A stretch of 64,000 bases of DNA from Amycolatopsis lurida (GCF_900105055.1 NZ_FNTA01000004.1:4495501-4559500), one strand, 5' to 3'; shown: positions 1 to 8,464, counted from the first letter of the stretch. The notes: a model not told the origin generated them from the letters alone. Made by a program: numbers and translations.

Positions 1-1825
1 ACTTCGGCGCCGAGACCGCCGCGTTGTTGGTTTCGGCCAGCACGCGCCGCGCCTTCGGCATCGCGATCCGCAGCGTGCACTGCTCGAACACCGCCGGTTT
101 GCCCCAGAAGGCCTCGATCCCGGCGACGTCCTGGCTCGCCAGCACCAGGTGGATGCCCTGAGACCGGCCTCGCCGCGCGATGTCCTCCAGCAGCTGGGTC
201 GCGGTCGCCGTCACGCCGTCACGGCCGGCGAACAGGTACTGAAACTCGTCGATCACCGCGACGATCCGCGGCCAGTGCCCGCCGGGATCCTGCTCGCGCA
301 GGTCCGAGAGGTTGGTGACCTCGTGCAGTTTCGCCGCGGCGGATCGGCGGCGCAGTTCGTCGGCGAGGAAGCGCAACAGTGCCAGGCCGAACTCGCGGTC
401 GGTGTTGACGTTGACCCCGATGAGCTTGGCGTGTGGCAGCCAGCTGGCGTCCCGTCGTCCCGGAGCGAGCCCGGCGAACGACACGCCCTCCTTGAAGTCC
501 AGCAGGTACAGCGCGAGTTCGTCCGGCGAGTACCGCGCCGCGAGGCTGCCGAGCAGCGAGTACAGGAAGTTCGTCTTCCCCGAACCGCTCGGCCCGCCGA
601 TGAGCACGTGCGGGCTGGCGTCGCCGATGACGACCTCCACCGGCTCGCCCTCGAAGAACCCGACCGGCGCCCGCAGTTCGCGCGCCGAGCTTTCCTTGCC
701 CAGTTCGGTCGGCAGGAGGTCGGCGAACGCGCGGGGCCCGCCCTGTTTGGCGATCAGCGCTTCGGCGATCCGCCCGGCGGCGCGGATGACCTGCCCGGAC
801 GGCATCGGCGGGTCGAGGTCGACGATCAGGTCGGGGCCGGTCATGCTGCTCATCGCGTGCCGGTCGTCGCGCAGGCTCAGCGTTTCGACCGACGTCGACA
901 GCATGGTCGGCACGTCGACCAGGATCAGGCAGATCCCGGCCGCGAGCGCCCCCGTGGCGACTCGTTTCAGTTCGCGGGCGCGCTCCGGTTCGAGGGTTTC
1001 GCCGTTGCCGTAGAGCACCGCGACGCGGAACGGTTCGACGCGCTGGCCGCTCGCCCGCCGGATCTCCCGCAGCGACGTGTGCCCCGCCTGCATCCCGGTC
1101 GCGTGGATGCGGCGGATGTGGCCCGCCAGTTCGTCGAGGAGGTCTTCGAGCCGTCCCGGGTCGTACAGCGTCAGCGCGCTCGTGCGGCTCAGTGGGTAGA
1201 GGTCGGGCAGGATCGCGGTCAGCTGCCCGACGTCCCACAGGTGGACGCGGACGGCGCCGGGCTCGAACGTGCTCAGGATCCGCATCAGCAGGTTCTGCAC
1301 GATGCCGTCCACCGCGGCCCTGGTCTTGGGCGCCGACGTGATGGACAGGTGCGACTCGTCGAGCAGGGGCACCGCGACGTCGAACGTGCGCGGGACGTCC
1401 TTGCCCGAAACGGTCGCCGAGCCGACACGCCACAGTCCCGGCGCGGTGATGCCGGGATTCCCGCCGACGCGGCCGAGCCAGTTGCCCGGCGGCTGGCTCG
1501 CGGGGCCCGGCGCGTTGTGCGCGACGAGTTCGCGCAACGCGTTCGGGCCCGCTTCCCAGTCCGCGTAGAACTGGCCGCGCACACTGCCGAGCAGGCCGAA
1601 CACCTCGTTCGCGGCGGGATGCCGCGACCATTCGGCGTACTGCTCCGAGGTGGAGTTGTTCATCCCCACCCGGACTATGTGCTGTTCCAGCTCCAGTTTG
1701 GCCAGTTCCGCCTCGGCGGACTGGCGGGCGCCGGCGGCGGCGCCGAGGACGAGCCCGATCTGGTGCCGGACCCGCTCCAGCGCCGTAACGACGCGATTGC
1801 GCTGTTCACTCGCTTTGCTGCCCAT
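1..1825 (-). CDS. FtsK/SpoIIIE-type P-loop ATPase, 3' end cut by window edge
   Basis: The minus-strand frame is open from an ATG at 1825 to the window edge, about 608 codons with no stop reached. A Walker A motif GGPSGSGKTN lies near residue 410 and a Walker B IVAVIDEFQYLF about 110 residues later, followed by SQGIHLVLASQDV, the sensor-like motif of FtsK/SpoIIIE/HerA motor ATPases. The first 120 residues are charged and helical (MGSKASEQRN start). A middle domain precedes the motor, and I see no membrane segment. It starts 15 nt after the 81-aa gene and is probably co-transcribed with both small genes upstream. The family pumps DNA or protein through a hexameric ring; the substrate here is unknown. 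It is not a canonical FtsK because the 4-TM N-terminus is absent. Role in segregation, secretion or defence is undecided. Confidence 0.8.
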   Translation of the reverse strand, partial: MGSKASEQRNRVVTALERVRHQIGLVLGAAAGARQSAEAELAKLELEQHIVRVGMNNSTSEQYAEWSRHPAANEVFGLLGSVRGQFYADWEAGPNALRELVAHNAPGPASQPPGNWLGRVGGNPGITAPGLWRVGSATVSGKDVPRTFDVAVPLLDESHLSITSAPKTRAAVDGIVQNLLMRILSTFEPGAVRVHLWDVGQLTAILPDLYPLSRTSALTLYDPGRLEDLLDELAGHIRRIHATGMQAGHTSLREIRRASGQRVEPFRVAVLYGNGETLEPERARELKRVATGALAAGICLILVDVPTMLSTSVETLSLRDDRHAMSSMTGPDLIVDLDPPMPSGQVIRAAGRIAEALIAKQGGPRAFADLLPTELGKESSARELRAPVGFFEGEPVEVVIGDASPHVLIGGPSGSGKTNFLYSLLGSLAARYSPDELALYLLDFKEGVSFAGLAPGRRDASWLPHAKLIGVNVNTDREFGLALLRFLADELRRRSAAAKLHEVTNLSDLREQDPGGHWPRIVAVIDEFQYLFAGRDGVTATATQLLEDIARRGRSQGIHLVLASQDVAGIEAFWGKPAVFEQCTLRIAMPKARRVLAETNNAAVSAPK

Positions 1826-1840
1826 ACCGGCTCGCCGATC

Positions 1841-2086
1841 TCAGAGGCGGGATTGGTAGCCGCTGACCAGGTCGTCAGCGGCGGAAAGGCGCGTCAGGAG
1901 ATTTTCCATTCCCTCGTCGGCCTGCGCCAGCTGCGGCGGCACCCATGGCACGGCTTGGGCCTGGGGTTCCACGATGGCACGCCGGGACTCCTCGAGCAGG
2001 CTTCGTGCCCGCTCGGCATGGGCGCGTCCGTCGGCGAGGCCGGTTTGGACGGCCGTCAGCAGCTGGTGCAGCTCCTCGAGGTACAT
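1841..2086 (-). CDS. Small helical protein (81 aa), partner of the FtsK-like ATPase
   Basis: An 81-residue protein beginning MYLEELHQLLTAVQ with mostly helix-forming residues, no signal peptide and no membrane segment. It lies 1 nt after the 86-aa gene and 15 nt before the ATPase start, so the three genes look like one operon. Size and a predicted two-helix build recall WXG100/ESX substrates or their relatives, which also travel with FtsK-type ATPases. However, the W-X-G turn motif is missing, so that assignment is only a guess. No function is known to me. Confidence 0.6.
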   Translation of the reverse strand: MYLEELHQLLTAVQTGLADGRAHAERARSLLEESRRAIVEPQAQAVPWVPPQLAQADEGMENLLTRLSAADDLVSGYQSRL

Positions 2087-2087
2087 G

Positions 2088-2348
2088 TCAGAGACGGGTC
2101 GAGTACGACTCGGCCGACGAGATGCCCGCCTGGATGGTGCTCTGCATCCCGGTGATGCCTTGCAGCGCCTCGGCGAGGAGCCCGTGTGCCTGGCTCACCT
2201 CGTGCTGGGTGCTGCCCTGGGTGGCCTGGGAAAGCGAAAGCTGGGCTTCTTCGAGAGACTGCGCGGCCTGCTGAAGTGCGGCGATGCTCGCGGATGCCTT
2301 CTCGTTCGCGAGCGCGATACCAGCGCGGATCTCTTCGACTCCGGCCAT
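2088..2348 (-). CDS. Small helical protein (86 aa), first gene of the FtsK-like operon
   Basis: An 86-residue protein starting MAGVEEIRAGIALANEKA. It is Ala/Gln/Ser-rich and strongly helical over its whole length, with heptad-like spacing in the first half. No cysteine, signal peptide or membrane segment is seen. The ATG is preceded by a purine-rich stretch (AAGGAGTCC just upstream), a good ribosome binding site. It opens the operon with the 81-aa gene and the FtsK-like ATPase. It resembles a WXG-type helical hairpin in size but has no W-X-G motif. Function unknown; probably a structural or adaptor subunit of the ATPase machine. Confidence 0.6.
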   Translation of the reverse strand: MAGVEEIRAGIALANEKASASIAALQQAAQSLEEAQLSLSQATQGSTQHEVSQAHGLLAEALQGITGMQSTIQAGISSAESYSTRL

Positions 2349-2448
2349 TTTGGCGGACTCCTTGGGACGTCGGGGGCTGGAACGACCACTATTAAACTTA
2401 GCGTGATCAACTGACTCTGTTAAGTGAAGGTCCGGCTAAGTAATCAAC

Positions 2449-2480
2449 AAGGCCCCGGACGTCGGAACGTCCGGGGCCTT
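2449..2480 (-). terminator. Strong hairpin terminator after tRNA-Ser
   Basis: Perfect 14-bp inverted repeat (2449-2462 with 2467-2480, starting AAGGCCCCGG) around a 4-nt loop. It sits just downstream of tRNA-Ser on the minus strand and upstream of the small-protein/FtsK operon, so it should separate the two transcripts. There is no long T run, as is common for actinobacterial terminators. Confidence 0.75.
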
Positions 2481-2488
2481 GCTGACAG

Positions 2489-2573
2489 CGGAGGATACAG
2501 GATTCGAACCTGCGAGGGCGTGAACCCAACACGCTTTCCAAGCGTGCGCCTTAGGCCGCTCGGCCAATCCTCC
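2489..2573 (-). tRNA. tRNA-Ser (anticodon GGA)
   Basis: Minus strand, about 85 nt. The acceptor stem GGAGGAT pairs with ATCCTCC, with discriminator G at 2489. The D-arm begins TGGCCGAGCGG, and the anticodon stem-loop CACGCTTGGAAAGCGTG carries GGA. A long variable arm typical of class II serine tRNAs follows, then the T-arm GGTTCGAATCC. CCA is not encoded. It reads UCC/UCU serine codons. Confidence 0.95.
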
Positions 2574-2637
2574 GTGGGGAACTTTACCGGATGCCCTTCC
2601 GCCCTCTCGAAGGCGGGTCTGACCTGCGCCTGCGGCT

Positions 2638-3402
2638 TCAGGAGGTCGCGGGCCCGGCGGCGTCGGCAGCGACGACAACGTCGGCCACGACGCAGGTGAT
2701 GTTGTCCGGCCCGCCGCCTTCGTTGGCCAGGTCGATCAGCCTCGGGACGGTCTCCGCGGGATCTTGGAAGGCCCCTAGGACGTCGTTGATAACGGTTTCG
2801 ACAACCGTTGCCGTTAACCCGTCCGAGCACAGCAGGAGCCGGTCTCCGGGCGCGGCGTCGAAGGTCCAGATGTCTGCTTCGCCGCTGCCGGTACTCAAGA
2901 GGGCTTTCATCAACAGCGAGCCGCGAGGGTGCCCCTCGACCTCCGAGGGGTCGATGCGCCCGTCGTCGGCGAGGGCCTGTGCGAGCGTGTGGTCGCGGGT
3001 GAAGCGCTGAAGCGTGCCGCCGCGGAGGAGGTATCCCTTCGAGTCGCCGATGTGGGCGGCCGTGAAGTGGGTGCCGTCGAACAGCACGGTCGTGAGGGTG
3101 GTGCCCATGCCTCGTGTCTCGGGCTCCTGCTCGGCCGTCGCGGCGAGCCGGTCGTCGATGGTGCGGAGGCCGCCGGAGAGCACCTCCACCAGGTCGACGT
3201 CCGCGAGGTCGAAGCCGTGGAGGTCCTTGTCGAGCCGGGAGAGGACGCCCACCGCCTCGGCGCTGGCGACCTCGCCGTGCGGCTGCCCGCCGATGCCGTC
3301 GGCGACGGCCAGCATCCTGGTGCTGGCGTAGACCGAGTCCTGGTTGACCTGGCGGCGCCGTCCGACGTCGGAGCCGGCGGCGTACCGAAGGGTGTACCTC
3401 AT
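2638..3402 (-). CDS. PP2C-family Ser/Thr protein phosphatase
   Basis: A 254-residue single-domain PPM/PP2C phosphatase that removes phosphate from Ser/Thr with two bound Mn/Mg ions. Visible motifs: SDVGRRRQVNQDS (residues 11-23), ADGIGG with the metal-binding Asp (34-39), GMGTTLTTVLF, HIGDSKGYLLR, LLLCSDGL and the C-terminal GGPDNITCVVAD. There is no membrane anchor, unlike PstP, so it is cytosolic. It is divergent from, and 77 bp away from, the DNA methylase gene that is followed by a soluble Ser/Thr kinase. A kinase/phosphatase pair acting on the same target is a reasonable inference. The ATG start is supported by alignment with the family N-terminus. Confidence 0.92.
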   Translation of the reverse strand: MRYTLRYAAGSDVGRRRQVNQDSVYASTRMLAVADGIGGQPHGEVASAEAVGVLSRLDKDLHGFDLADVDLVEVLSGGLRTIDDRLAATAEQEPETRGMGTTLTTVLFDGTHFTAAHIGDSKGYLLRGGTLQRFTRDHTLAQALADDGRIDPSEVEGHPRGSLLMKALLSTGSGEADIWTFDAAPGDRLLLCSDGLTATVVETVINDVLGAFQDPAETVPRLIDLANEGGGPDNITCVVADVVVAADAAGPATS

Positions 3403-3479
3403 GGGACCCAGTAAAGCAGTTGTGTACTGAGTTCACAAACAAAGGGCTGGAATAGTCCGCTGTCGGTTACGATGCGGCG

Positions 3480-5120
3480 ATGGAGGAGCAAGCCACCGTC
3501 ACCGCGGCGGACATCGCGCGGATCGCCGGCGTCGGCCGCGCCGCCGTCAGCAACTGGCGCCGACGTTACGGTGATTTTCCGCCGCCCGTCGGCGGGACGG
3601 CGTCGAGCCCCTTCTTTTCCCTGGTCGCCGTCGAAAAGTGGCTGCGTGAGCGGGGGAAGCCGGTCGAGATCTCGCTCGGGGACCGGATCTGGCAGCGGCT
3701 GCGGAACCTCGGCGATGATCTGGCGCTCGGCTTCCGGGTCGGCCGGGTGGGGTCGTACCTGTCGCGGCGGCACGCGTGGACCTTTTCGCCGCGTTACGAC
3801 GACGCCGAGCTGCTCGAACTGCTGGACCGCTTCGCCGCCGAGCGGGGCGCGCGCGAGGCTTTCGAGTTCCTGTGCGAGCGCTACGTCGAGGCACACTCCC
3901 GGCAGCTGTCCGTCACCCCGGGGCCGGTGGTCGAGCTGATGTCCCGGCTCATCGGTCCCGCACCCGGCGTGGTGCTCGACCCGGCGTGCGGACTCGGGAC
4001 GCTGCTGCTCGCCTCCGGCGGGACCCGGCTGCTCGGCCAGACCGGCGATCCGGCGACCTCGTGCATCGCGGCGCACCGGCTGCTGCTCGCGGGCGCGGAC
4101 ATGGAGATGTACGGGGCGGATGCCCTGTCGATGGACTCCTTCGAGGGGGTTCTCGCGGACGCCGTCGTCTGCGATCCACCGTTCAACGAGCGGGAATGGG
4201 GCTACGACGAACTCGTCGGCGACCCGCGCTGGGTGTACGGCCAGCCGCCGCGCGGCGAACCGGAACTGGCCTGGGTGCAGCACTGTCTCGCGCACGTGAA
4301 ACCCGGCGGGCTGGTCGCGATCCGCATGCCGCCCGCCGCCGCGGGCCGCCGCACCGGGCGGCGGATCCGCGGGAACCTGTTGCGGGCCGGGGCTTTGCGT
4401 GCCGTGGTCACGGTCGGCGGCGCGGATCTGTGGCTGCTGCGGCGACCGGAACCCGGGGAGCGGCCGCCGTCCCGGCTGCTGCTGGCGACCGATTCGTCCA
4501 CTGTGGAGGAACACCTGCGTGGTGTGGACGTACCCGGCACGGTCCGGATCATCGAACTGCTCGACGAGGAGATCGACCTTTCCCCCGCGCGGTACCAGGA
4601 TCGGGACGAACACGCGGGCGAGGCCTTTCTCGAAGTCCGCAGGTATTTCGAGGGAATCCGGCCGGAACTGCCGTCGCTGGCGGTGTCCGACGAGAAACCC
4701 TCGTTCGTCACGATCGGTGAGCTGCTGAAGTCCGGCGTGCTCACCGTGCCGGAATCGGTGGAAGAGGGCGATGTCGTCGCGTCGCCCTCCGTGCCCGCTT
4801 ATGTCCACAGTGGAGAGACGATCGCGGCCGAGCCGACGATGTCGAAGTACCGCACCGATCCCGAACGGCTGGACGCGGGGTTCCTCGCCGGATGCCTGCG
4901 CGCGGCGGGGCAACTCGCCCCGGCCTCCTCGACCAGGATCGACCTCAGGCGCACCCGGATCCCTCGCCTGCCGATCGAGACGCAGCGTGCCCACGGGGAG
5001 GCGTTCACCCGGCTCGCCGCCTTCGAGGCCGCCCTGCGCGAGGCGGCGGAATCGGGCCTGGAGCTGGTGAGGCTAGGCTTGACCGGGCTCACCGAAGGAC
5101 AGCTCAAGCCGGAGAACTAG
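3480..5120 (+). CDS. HTH-fused adenine-type DNA methylase with HsdS-like C-terminus
   Basis: 546 residues. The N-terminus (about 7-60) holds a helix-turn-helix (ADIARIAGVGRAAVSNWRRR) and a MerR-like second half. An HsdM-like N6-adenine methylase domain follows, with SAM motif I (VVLDPACGLGTLL, about 164-176) and catalytic motif IV as DPPF near residue 231, where HsdM usually has NPPF. The last 110 residues (ending IPRLPIETQRAHGEAF and a helical coil) look like the end of an HsdS target-recognition domain plus its coiled-coil spacer. No nuclease domain or HsdR gene lies nearby. The next gene, a Ser/Thr kinase, starts 1 nt after the stop. It could be an orphan modification enzyme, a regulator that lost catalysis, or part of a defence system; I cannot tell which. 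Confidence 0.75.
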   Translation: MEEQATVTAADIARIAGVGRAAVSNWRRRYGDFPPPVGGTASSPFFSLVAVEKWLRERGKPVEISLGDRIWQRLRNLGDDLALGFRVGRVGSYLSRRHAWTFSPRYDDAELLELLDRFAAERGAREAFEFLCERYVEAHSRQLSVTPGPVVELMSRLIGPAPGVVLDPACGLGTLLLASGGTRLLGQTGDPATSCIAAHRLLLAGADMEMYGADALSMDSFEGVLADAVVCDPPFNEREWGYDELVGDPRWVYGQPPRGEPELAWVQHCLAHVKPGGLVAIRMPPAAAGRRTGRRIRGNLLRAGALRAVVTVGGADLWLLRRPEPGERPPSRLLLATDSSTVEEHLRGVDVPGTVRIIELLDEEIDLSPARYQDRDEHAGEAFLEVRRYFEGIRPELPSLAVSDEKPSFVTIGELLKSGVLTVPESVEEGDVVASPSVPAYVHSGETIAAEPTMSKYRTDPERLDAGFLAGCLRAAGQLAPASSTRIDLRRTRIPRLPIETQRAHGEAFTRLAAFEAALREAAESGLELVRLGLTGLTEGQLKPEN

Positions 5121-5121
5121 G

Positions 5122-6006
5122 TTGCTGATCGCCGATCGCTACGAACTCGACGAGCTGCCGCTCGGCCGAGGTGGGATGGGCGCGGTCTACGCCGGCCACG
5201 ACCGGCATCTCGGCCGCCGCGTGGCGGTGAAGTTCCTCGGGCTCCCCGGCGGTCCCGACGCCGAACTCGAACAGCGGTTCATCCGCGAGGCGCGGATCCT
5301 CGCGACCCTGGAACACGCGGGCGCGCCGACGCTCTACGACTTCGGCACCTACGACGAGCGGCTGTACCAGGTCATGCAGTTCATCGAAGGCGTGACCGTC
5401 GCCGATCTCGCCGCCGAACACGGTCCGCTGCCGGTGCCGTGGGCGGCCGCGATCGCCGCGCAGGCCTGCGCCGTGCTGTCCGCCGCGCACGCGCTGTCCA
5501 TCTGCCACCGCGATCTCAAACCCACCAACCTGATGCTGTGCCCCGACGGCAGCGTGAAGGTGCTCGACTTCGGGCTCGCGATGCTGCGCGAGAACGACGT
5601 CGCCCAGTTCACCCGGGCCGGGCAGATCCTGGGCACCCCCGCCTACATGGCGCCCGAGCAGATCCAGCGGGGAATCGCCGGACCGCGCAGTGACCTGTAC
5701 GCGCTGGGCTGCGTCCTGCACGAAATGCTGACCGGCAGGCAGCTGTTCACCGGGCCGACGGCGTACGCGGTGTTCGAGAAACAGGTCAAGGAGAGTCCGG
5801 CCGAAGTGGACGGTGTCCCGCGTGGACTGAACGACCTGCTCGCGGACCTGCTGGAGAAGGACCCCGAACGGCGCCCCGCCGACGCGAACCAGCTGTTCGG
5901 CAGGCTGGCCGGGTTCGCGCGGGACCTGCCGCCGCTCCCCGGATATCTGGACGAAGGCGCCAATCCGGGCCGGATGTACGCGCGGGTCGTCGGCCGCGTG
6001 CCCTGA
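5122..6006 (+). CDS. Soluble serine/threonine protein kinase
   Basis: 294 residues, a bare Hanks-type kinase domain with no transmembrane or PASTA segment. Seen in order: Gly-rich loop GRGGMGAVY (15-23), VAVK lysine (residue 37), catalytic loop HRDLKPTN (about 129), DFG (about 150) and the activation-segment end GTPAYMAPEQ (about 171). All catalytic residues are present. The start is TTG, 1 nt after the methylase stop; the RBS GGAG lies inside the methylase end, so translational coupling is likely. Its partner phosphatase may be the divergent PP2C. Likely substrate by position is the methylase or an associated factor; this is inference. Confidence 0.92.
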   Translation: MLIADRYELDELPLGRGGMGAVYAGHDRHLGRRVAVKFLGLPGGPDAELEQRFIREARILATLEHAGAPTLYDFGTYDERLYQVMQFIEGVTVADLAAEHGPLPVPWAAAIAAQACAVLSAAHALSICHRDLKPTNLMLCPDGSVKVLDFGLAMLRENDVAQFTRAGQILGTPAYMAPEQIQRGIAGPRSDLYALGCVLHEMLTGRQLFTGPTAYAVFEKQVKESPAEVDGVPRGLNDLLADLLEKDPERRPADANQLFGRLAGFARDLPPLPGYLDEGANPGRMYARVVGRVP

Positions 6007-6100
6007 GACGCGATCGTGACCTTCCGATCAACAACCCCGGACGGGTGAGCTCCGTCTTTACCCATGTCAGACGGACTACGGGCAAACGGGGGTACGGGTC

Positions 6101-6742
6101 GTGAAGAAGTTCCTGGTGGGGGTGACCGCACTGGCCACCGCGCTGGTGCTGACCGCGTGTTCCGGCACTACCGGTGGCGGCGCGCCCGCTGGCGGTGGCA
6201 TCGCTCAGGGCGGGCCCACGACCACGTCGGCGCCTTCTTCGACACCGGCCACCTCGTCGGCGACGCCTGCACCGACGCCGAGCAGCAGCAGCTCCATGCC
6301 GAAGCCGACGTCCTCGAAGCCCAAGCCGGCGCCGAAACCCACGCCGAAGCCGGCGCCCAAGCCTGCCGCGAACGCCGCCGACGTTCCCTGCAAGGCCGCG
6401 CTGGCCTCGCCGGGCGTGAGCGCCTGTGTGGACCTTTCCGCGCTGAAGACGTGGCTGCTGCAGGACGGCAAGGTCGTCTACGGCCCGGTCAAGCAGCTGC
6501 CCGGCAAGAAGGGGTATGCCACGCCGACCGGTGTCTTCCACGTTTCGGCCAAGGTCAAGAACTACCACTCGAAGCAGTTCGACGCGCCGATGCCGAACTC
6601 CGTGTTCTTCCTGCCGGGTATCGCCTTCCACACGGGCAGCCTCTCGGTGTACTCGCACGGCTGCATCCACCTGTCCGCGGCGGCTTCGCAGAAGTACTTC
6701 ACGATGCTGCAGAAGGGCGGCGTCGTACAGGTCGTGGCCTGA
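6101..6742 (+). CDS. L,D-transpeptidase (YkuD) lipoprotein
   Basis: 213 residues. The signal peptide ends in lipobox LTAC with the modified Cys at 20. A Ser/Thr/Pro/Lys linker (about 40-90) spans the wall, then a YkuD domain ends with the catalytic signature YSHGCIHLS (Cys near residue 188). These enzymes make 3-3 cross-links in peptidoglycan, which dominate in actinobacteria. The usual SHGCIR has His in place of Arg here. GTG at 6101 was chosen because it gives a complete signal peptide directly. A single-gene unit followed by a hairpin. Confidence 0.88.
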   Translation: MKKFLVGVTALATALVLTACSGTTGGGAPAGGGIAQGGPTTTSAPSSTPATSSATPAPTPSSSSSMPKPTSSKPKPAPKPTPKPAPKPAANAADVPCKAALASPGVSACVDLSALKTWLLQDGKVVYGPVKQLPGKKGYATPTGVFHVSAKVKNYHSKQFDAPMPNSVFFLPGIAFHTGSLSVYSHGCIHLSAAASQKYFTMLQKGGVVQVVA

Positions 6743-6876
6743 TCGTTCCACCGCGTGACGATCAGTGCGGTTCGATTGCTTTGAGATGAACGAAGGCTCC
6801 CGCACGCCGTCTACGGGGCGGGTACGTGTTCTGGAACGGCACCACCGGTGCGGTGACCGACCGCCGCTGGTGATCT

Positions 6877-6930
6877 CGTGTGAAGGCCCCGTTCCTCGTG
6901 CCCAGGTACGAGGAACGGGGCCTTCACACG
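6877..6930. terminator. Long perfect hairpin, GTGAAGGCC family, between convergent genes
   Basis: Perfect 23-bp inverted repeat (6877-6899 with 6908-6930) around an 8-nt loop, containing GTGTGAAGGCCCCGTTC. It lies between the converging L,D-transpeptidase and dehydrogenase genes and can stop transcription from both sides. Its arm shares GTGAAGGCCCC with hairpins at 41177 and 47636. Confidence 0.75.
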
Positions 6931-6940
6931 CTTCGGGGTA

Positions 6941-8464
6941 TCAGCGCAGCAGATCGGCGGGGGTGGTGCCGGTCGAGGTGAGGGGAAGGCCGAGCGCGAC
7001 GCGTTCGGTGAGCCAGGCGCTCGGCCGGTAGCGCTGGTCGCCGGTGCTCGCGACGAGTCCGCGCAGCACCCGCAGCACGAGATCCGCGCCCGCCTCGTCG
7101 CCCCAGGTCAGCGGTCCGCGCGGGTAACCGAGGCCGAGCCGGACGGCGGTGTCGATGTCCTCCGGTGTCGCGAGCCGCTGCCCGGCGATGAAGCAGGCGG
7201 TGTTGACGATCGACGCCAGCAGCCGCTGCGCGATCGGCGCGGGACCGTCGCGGACCACGCTCACCGGCAGGCCGGTCGCGGCGAGCGCGCCCCAGGCGGT
7301 GCGGCCTGCGGCCGGGTCGAGCGCGGGGTGGACAGAGAGCGTCAGGCGTTTCCGGTAGCCGCCGAGCGGGTCGACGCCGACGACCCGTTCCGCCGGAAGG
7401 CCCGCCGCACGTGCGGCGTCCACAGTGGACGAACCGACCGGGCTGACGATCAGGACCGTGTCCGGGTACGCGGAGTGCACGACCTGGATGCCCGCCGACG
7501 AGAGCAGGGTGCCGAGCCGTTCGTCGTCGACCCACACCGGCGTGGCCGGGGCTTCCGGCGCGGCCGGTTCCGGCTCGACCTGCTGCTGTCCGTCCACATA
7601 GGAGTAGAAGCCTTCGCCGCTCTTGCGGCCGAACAGCCCGGCGGCGACGCGCGGACGCGTCAGCCACGACGGCCGCAGTCGCGGTTCGCCGTGGAAGCCG
7701 CTCCAGATGCTTTCGAGCACGGCGTGCGAGACGTCGAGACCGGTGAGGTCGAGGAGTTCGAAAGGGCCGAGTTTCAGGCCGAGCACGTCACGGGCGACGC
7801 GGTCCACCTCGGCCGGGCTCGCGATCCCTTCGGCGAGGATCTGCAGTGCCTCGGTGCCCAGTCCGCGGCCGGCGTGGTTGACCAGGAAGCCCGGCGCGTC
7901 GCGAGCGAGGACGGGTTCGTGTCCCCAGCCGCGGACGAGTTCCGTCACGGCGGGGGGCAGCCAGGCGGCGGTCCGCGCGCCGGGCACGACCTCGACCAGC
8001 CGCATCAACGGGACCGGGTTGAAGAAGTGGAGGCCGAGCAGACGGCCGGGATCGGTCAGCGCCGCCCCGATCTCGGTCACCGAAAGTGAGCTGGTGTTGG
8101 TGGCGAACACGGTGTCCGGCCCGCATACGCGTTCCAGCTCGGCGAACAGCGTGCGTTTGATCTCCAGATCCTCGCGCACCGCTTCGATGACGAGGTCGAC
8201 GTCGTCGGCGGGCGCCAGCGGACCCTCGGCCGCGATCAGCCTGCCCCTCGCCGCCTCGGCGGCTTCCTCGGTGATCTTGCCCTTCGAAGCGAGTTTGCCG
8301 AGCATCGCGCCGACCTGCTCGATGGCCTCGCCGACCGCGTCGGGCCGGGCGTCGGCGAGTTCGACCTCGAGCCCCGCCGTCACGGCGAGCTGGACGATGC
8401 CCCGGCCCATCACCCCGGTTCCGATGACCCGGATCCTGCCGACCTGCTCCGCCCACTTCTCCAC
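6941..8464 (-). CDS. 3-hydroxyacyl-CoA dehydrogenase, two-domain PaaH/FadB2 type
   Basis: 507 residues from the GTG at 8464. Oxidises 3-hydroxyacyl-CoA to 3-oxoacyl-CoA with NAD in fatty acid or phenylacetate breakdown. The Rossmann motif GTGVMG is at 15-20. Further on are the conserved ATNTSSLSVTEI and LHFFNPVPLMRLVEVV, followed by one C-terminal dehydrogenase domain (ending in GFYSYVDG) and a second repeated one (RLLASIVNTACFIAG, GLGYPRGPLTWGDE). The reading frame is open to 8818, but the extra N-terminus has no family match and would overlap the 8634 gene. GTG 8464 has AGGGAAAGG about 10 nt upstream. No hydratase partner is adjacent. Confidence 0.88.
   Translation of the reverse strand: MEKWAEQVGRIRVIGTGVMGRGIVQLAVTAGLEVELADARPDAVGEAIEQVGAMLGKLASKGKITEEAAEAARGRLIAAEGPLAPADDVDLVIEAVREDLEIKRTLFAELERVCGPDTVFATNTSSLSVTEIGAALTDPGRLLGLHFFNPVPLMRLVEVVPGARTAAWLPPAVTELVRGWGHEPVLARDAPGFLVNHAGRGLGTEALQILAEGIASPAEVDRVARDVLGLKLGPFELLDLTGLDVSHAVLESIWSGFHGEPRLRPSWLTRPRVAAGLFGRKSGEGFYSYVDGQQQVEPEPAAPEAPATPVWVDDERLGTLLSSAGIQVVHSAYPDTVLIVSPVGSSTVDAARAAGLPAERVVGVDPLGGYRKRLTLSVHPALDPAAGRTAWGALAATGLPVSVVRDGPAPIAQRLLASIVNTACFIAGQRLATPEDIDTAVRLGLGYPRGPLTWGDEAGADLVLRVLRGLVASTGDQRYRPSAWLTERVALGLPLTSTGTTPADLLR

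Noticed and set aside
149..2155. A 668-codon plus-strand open frame (and similar long frames elsewhere) that might be a gene
   Set aside because: It is antisense to the FtsK-like gene and the two small genes, Arg/Pro/Gly-rich with no family motifs, and arises from the GC-rich third-position bias.
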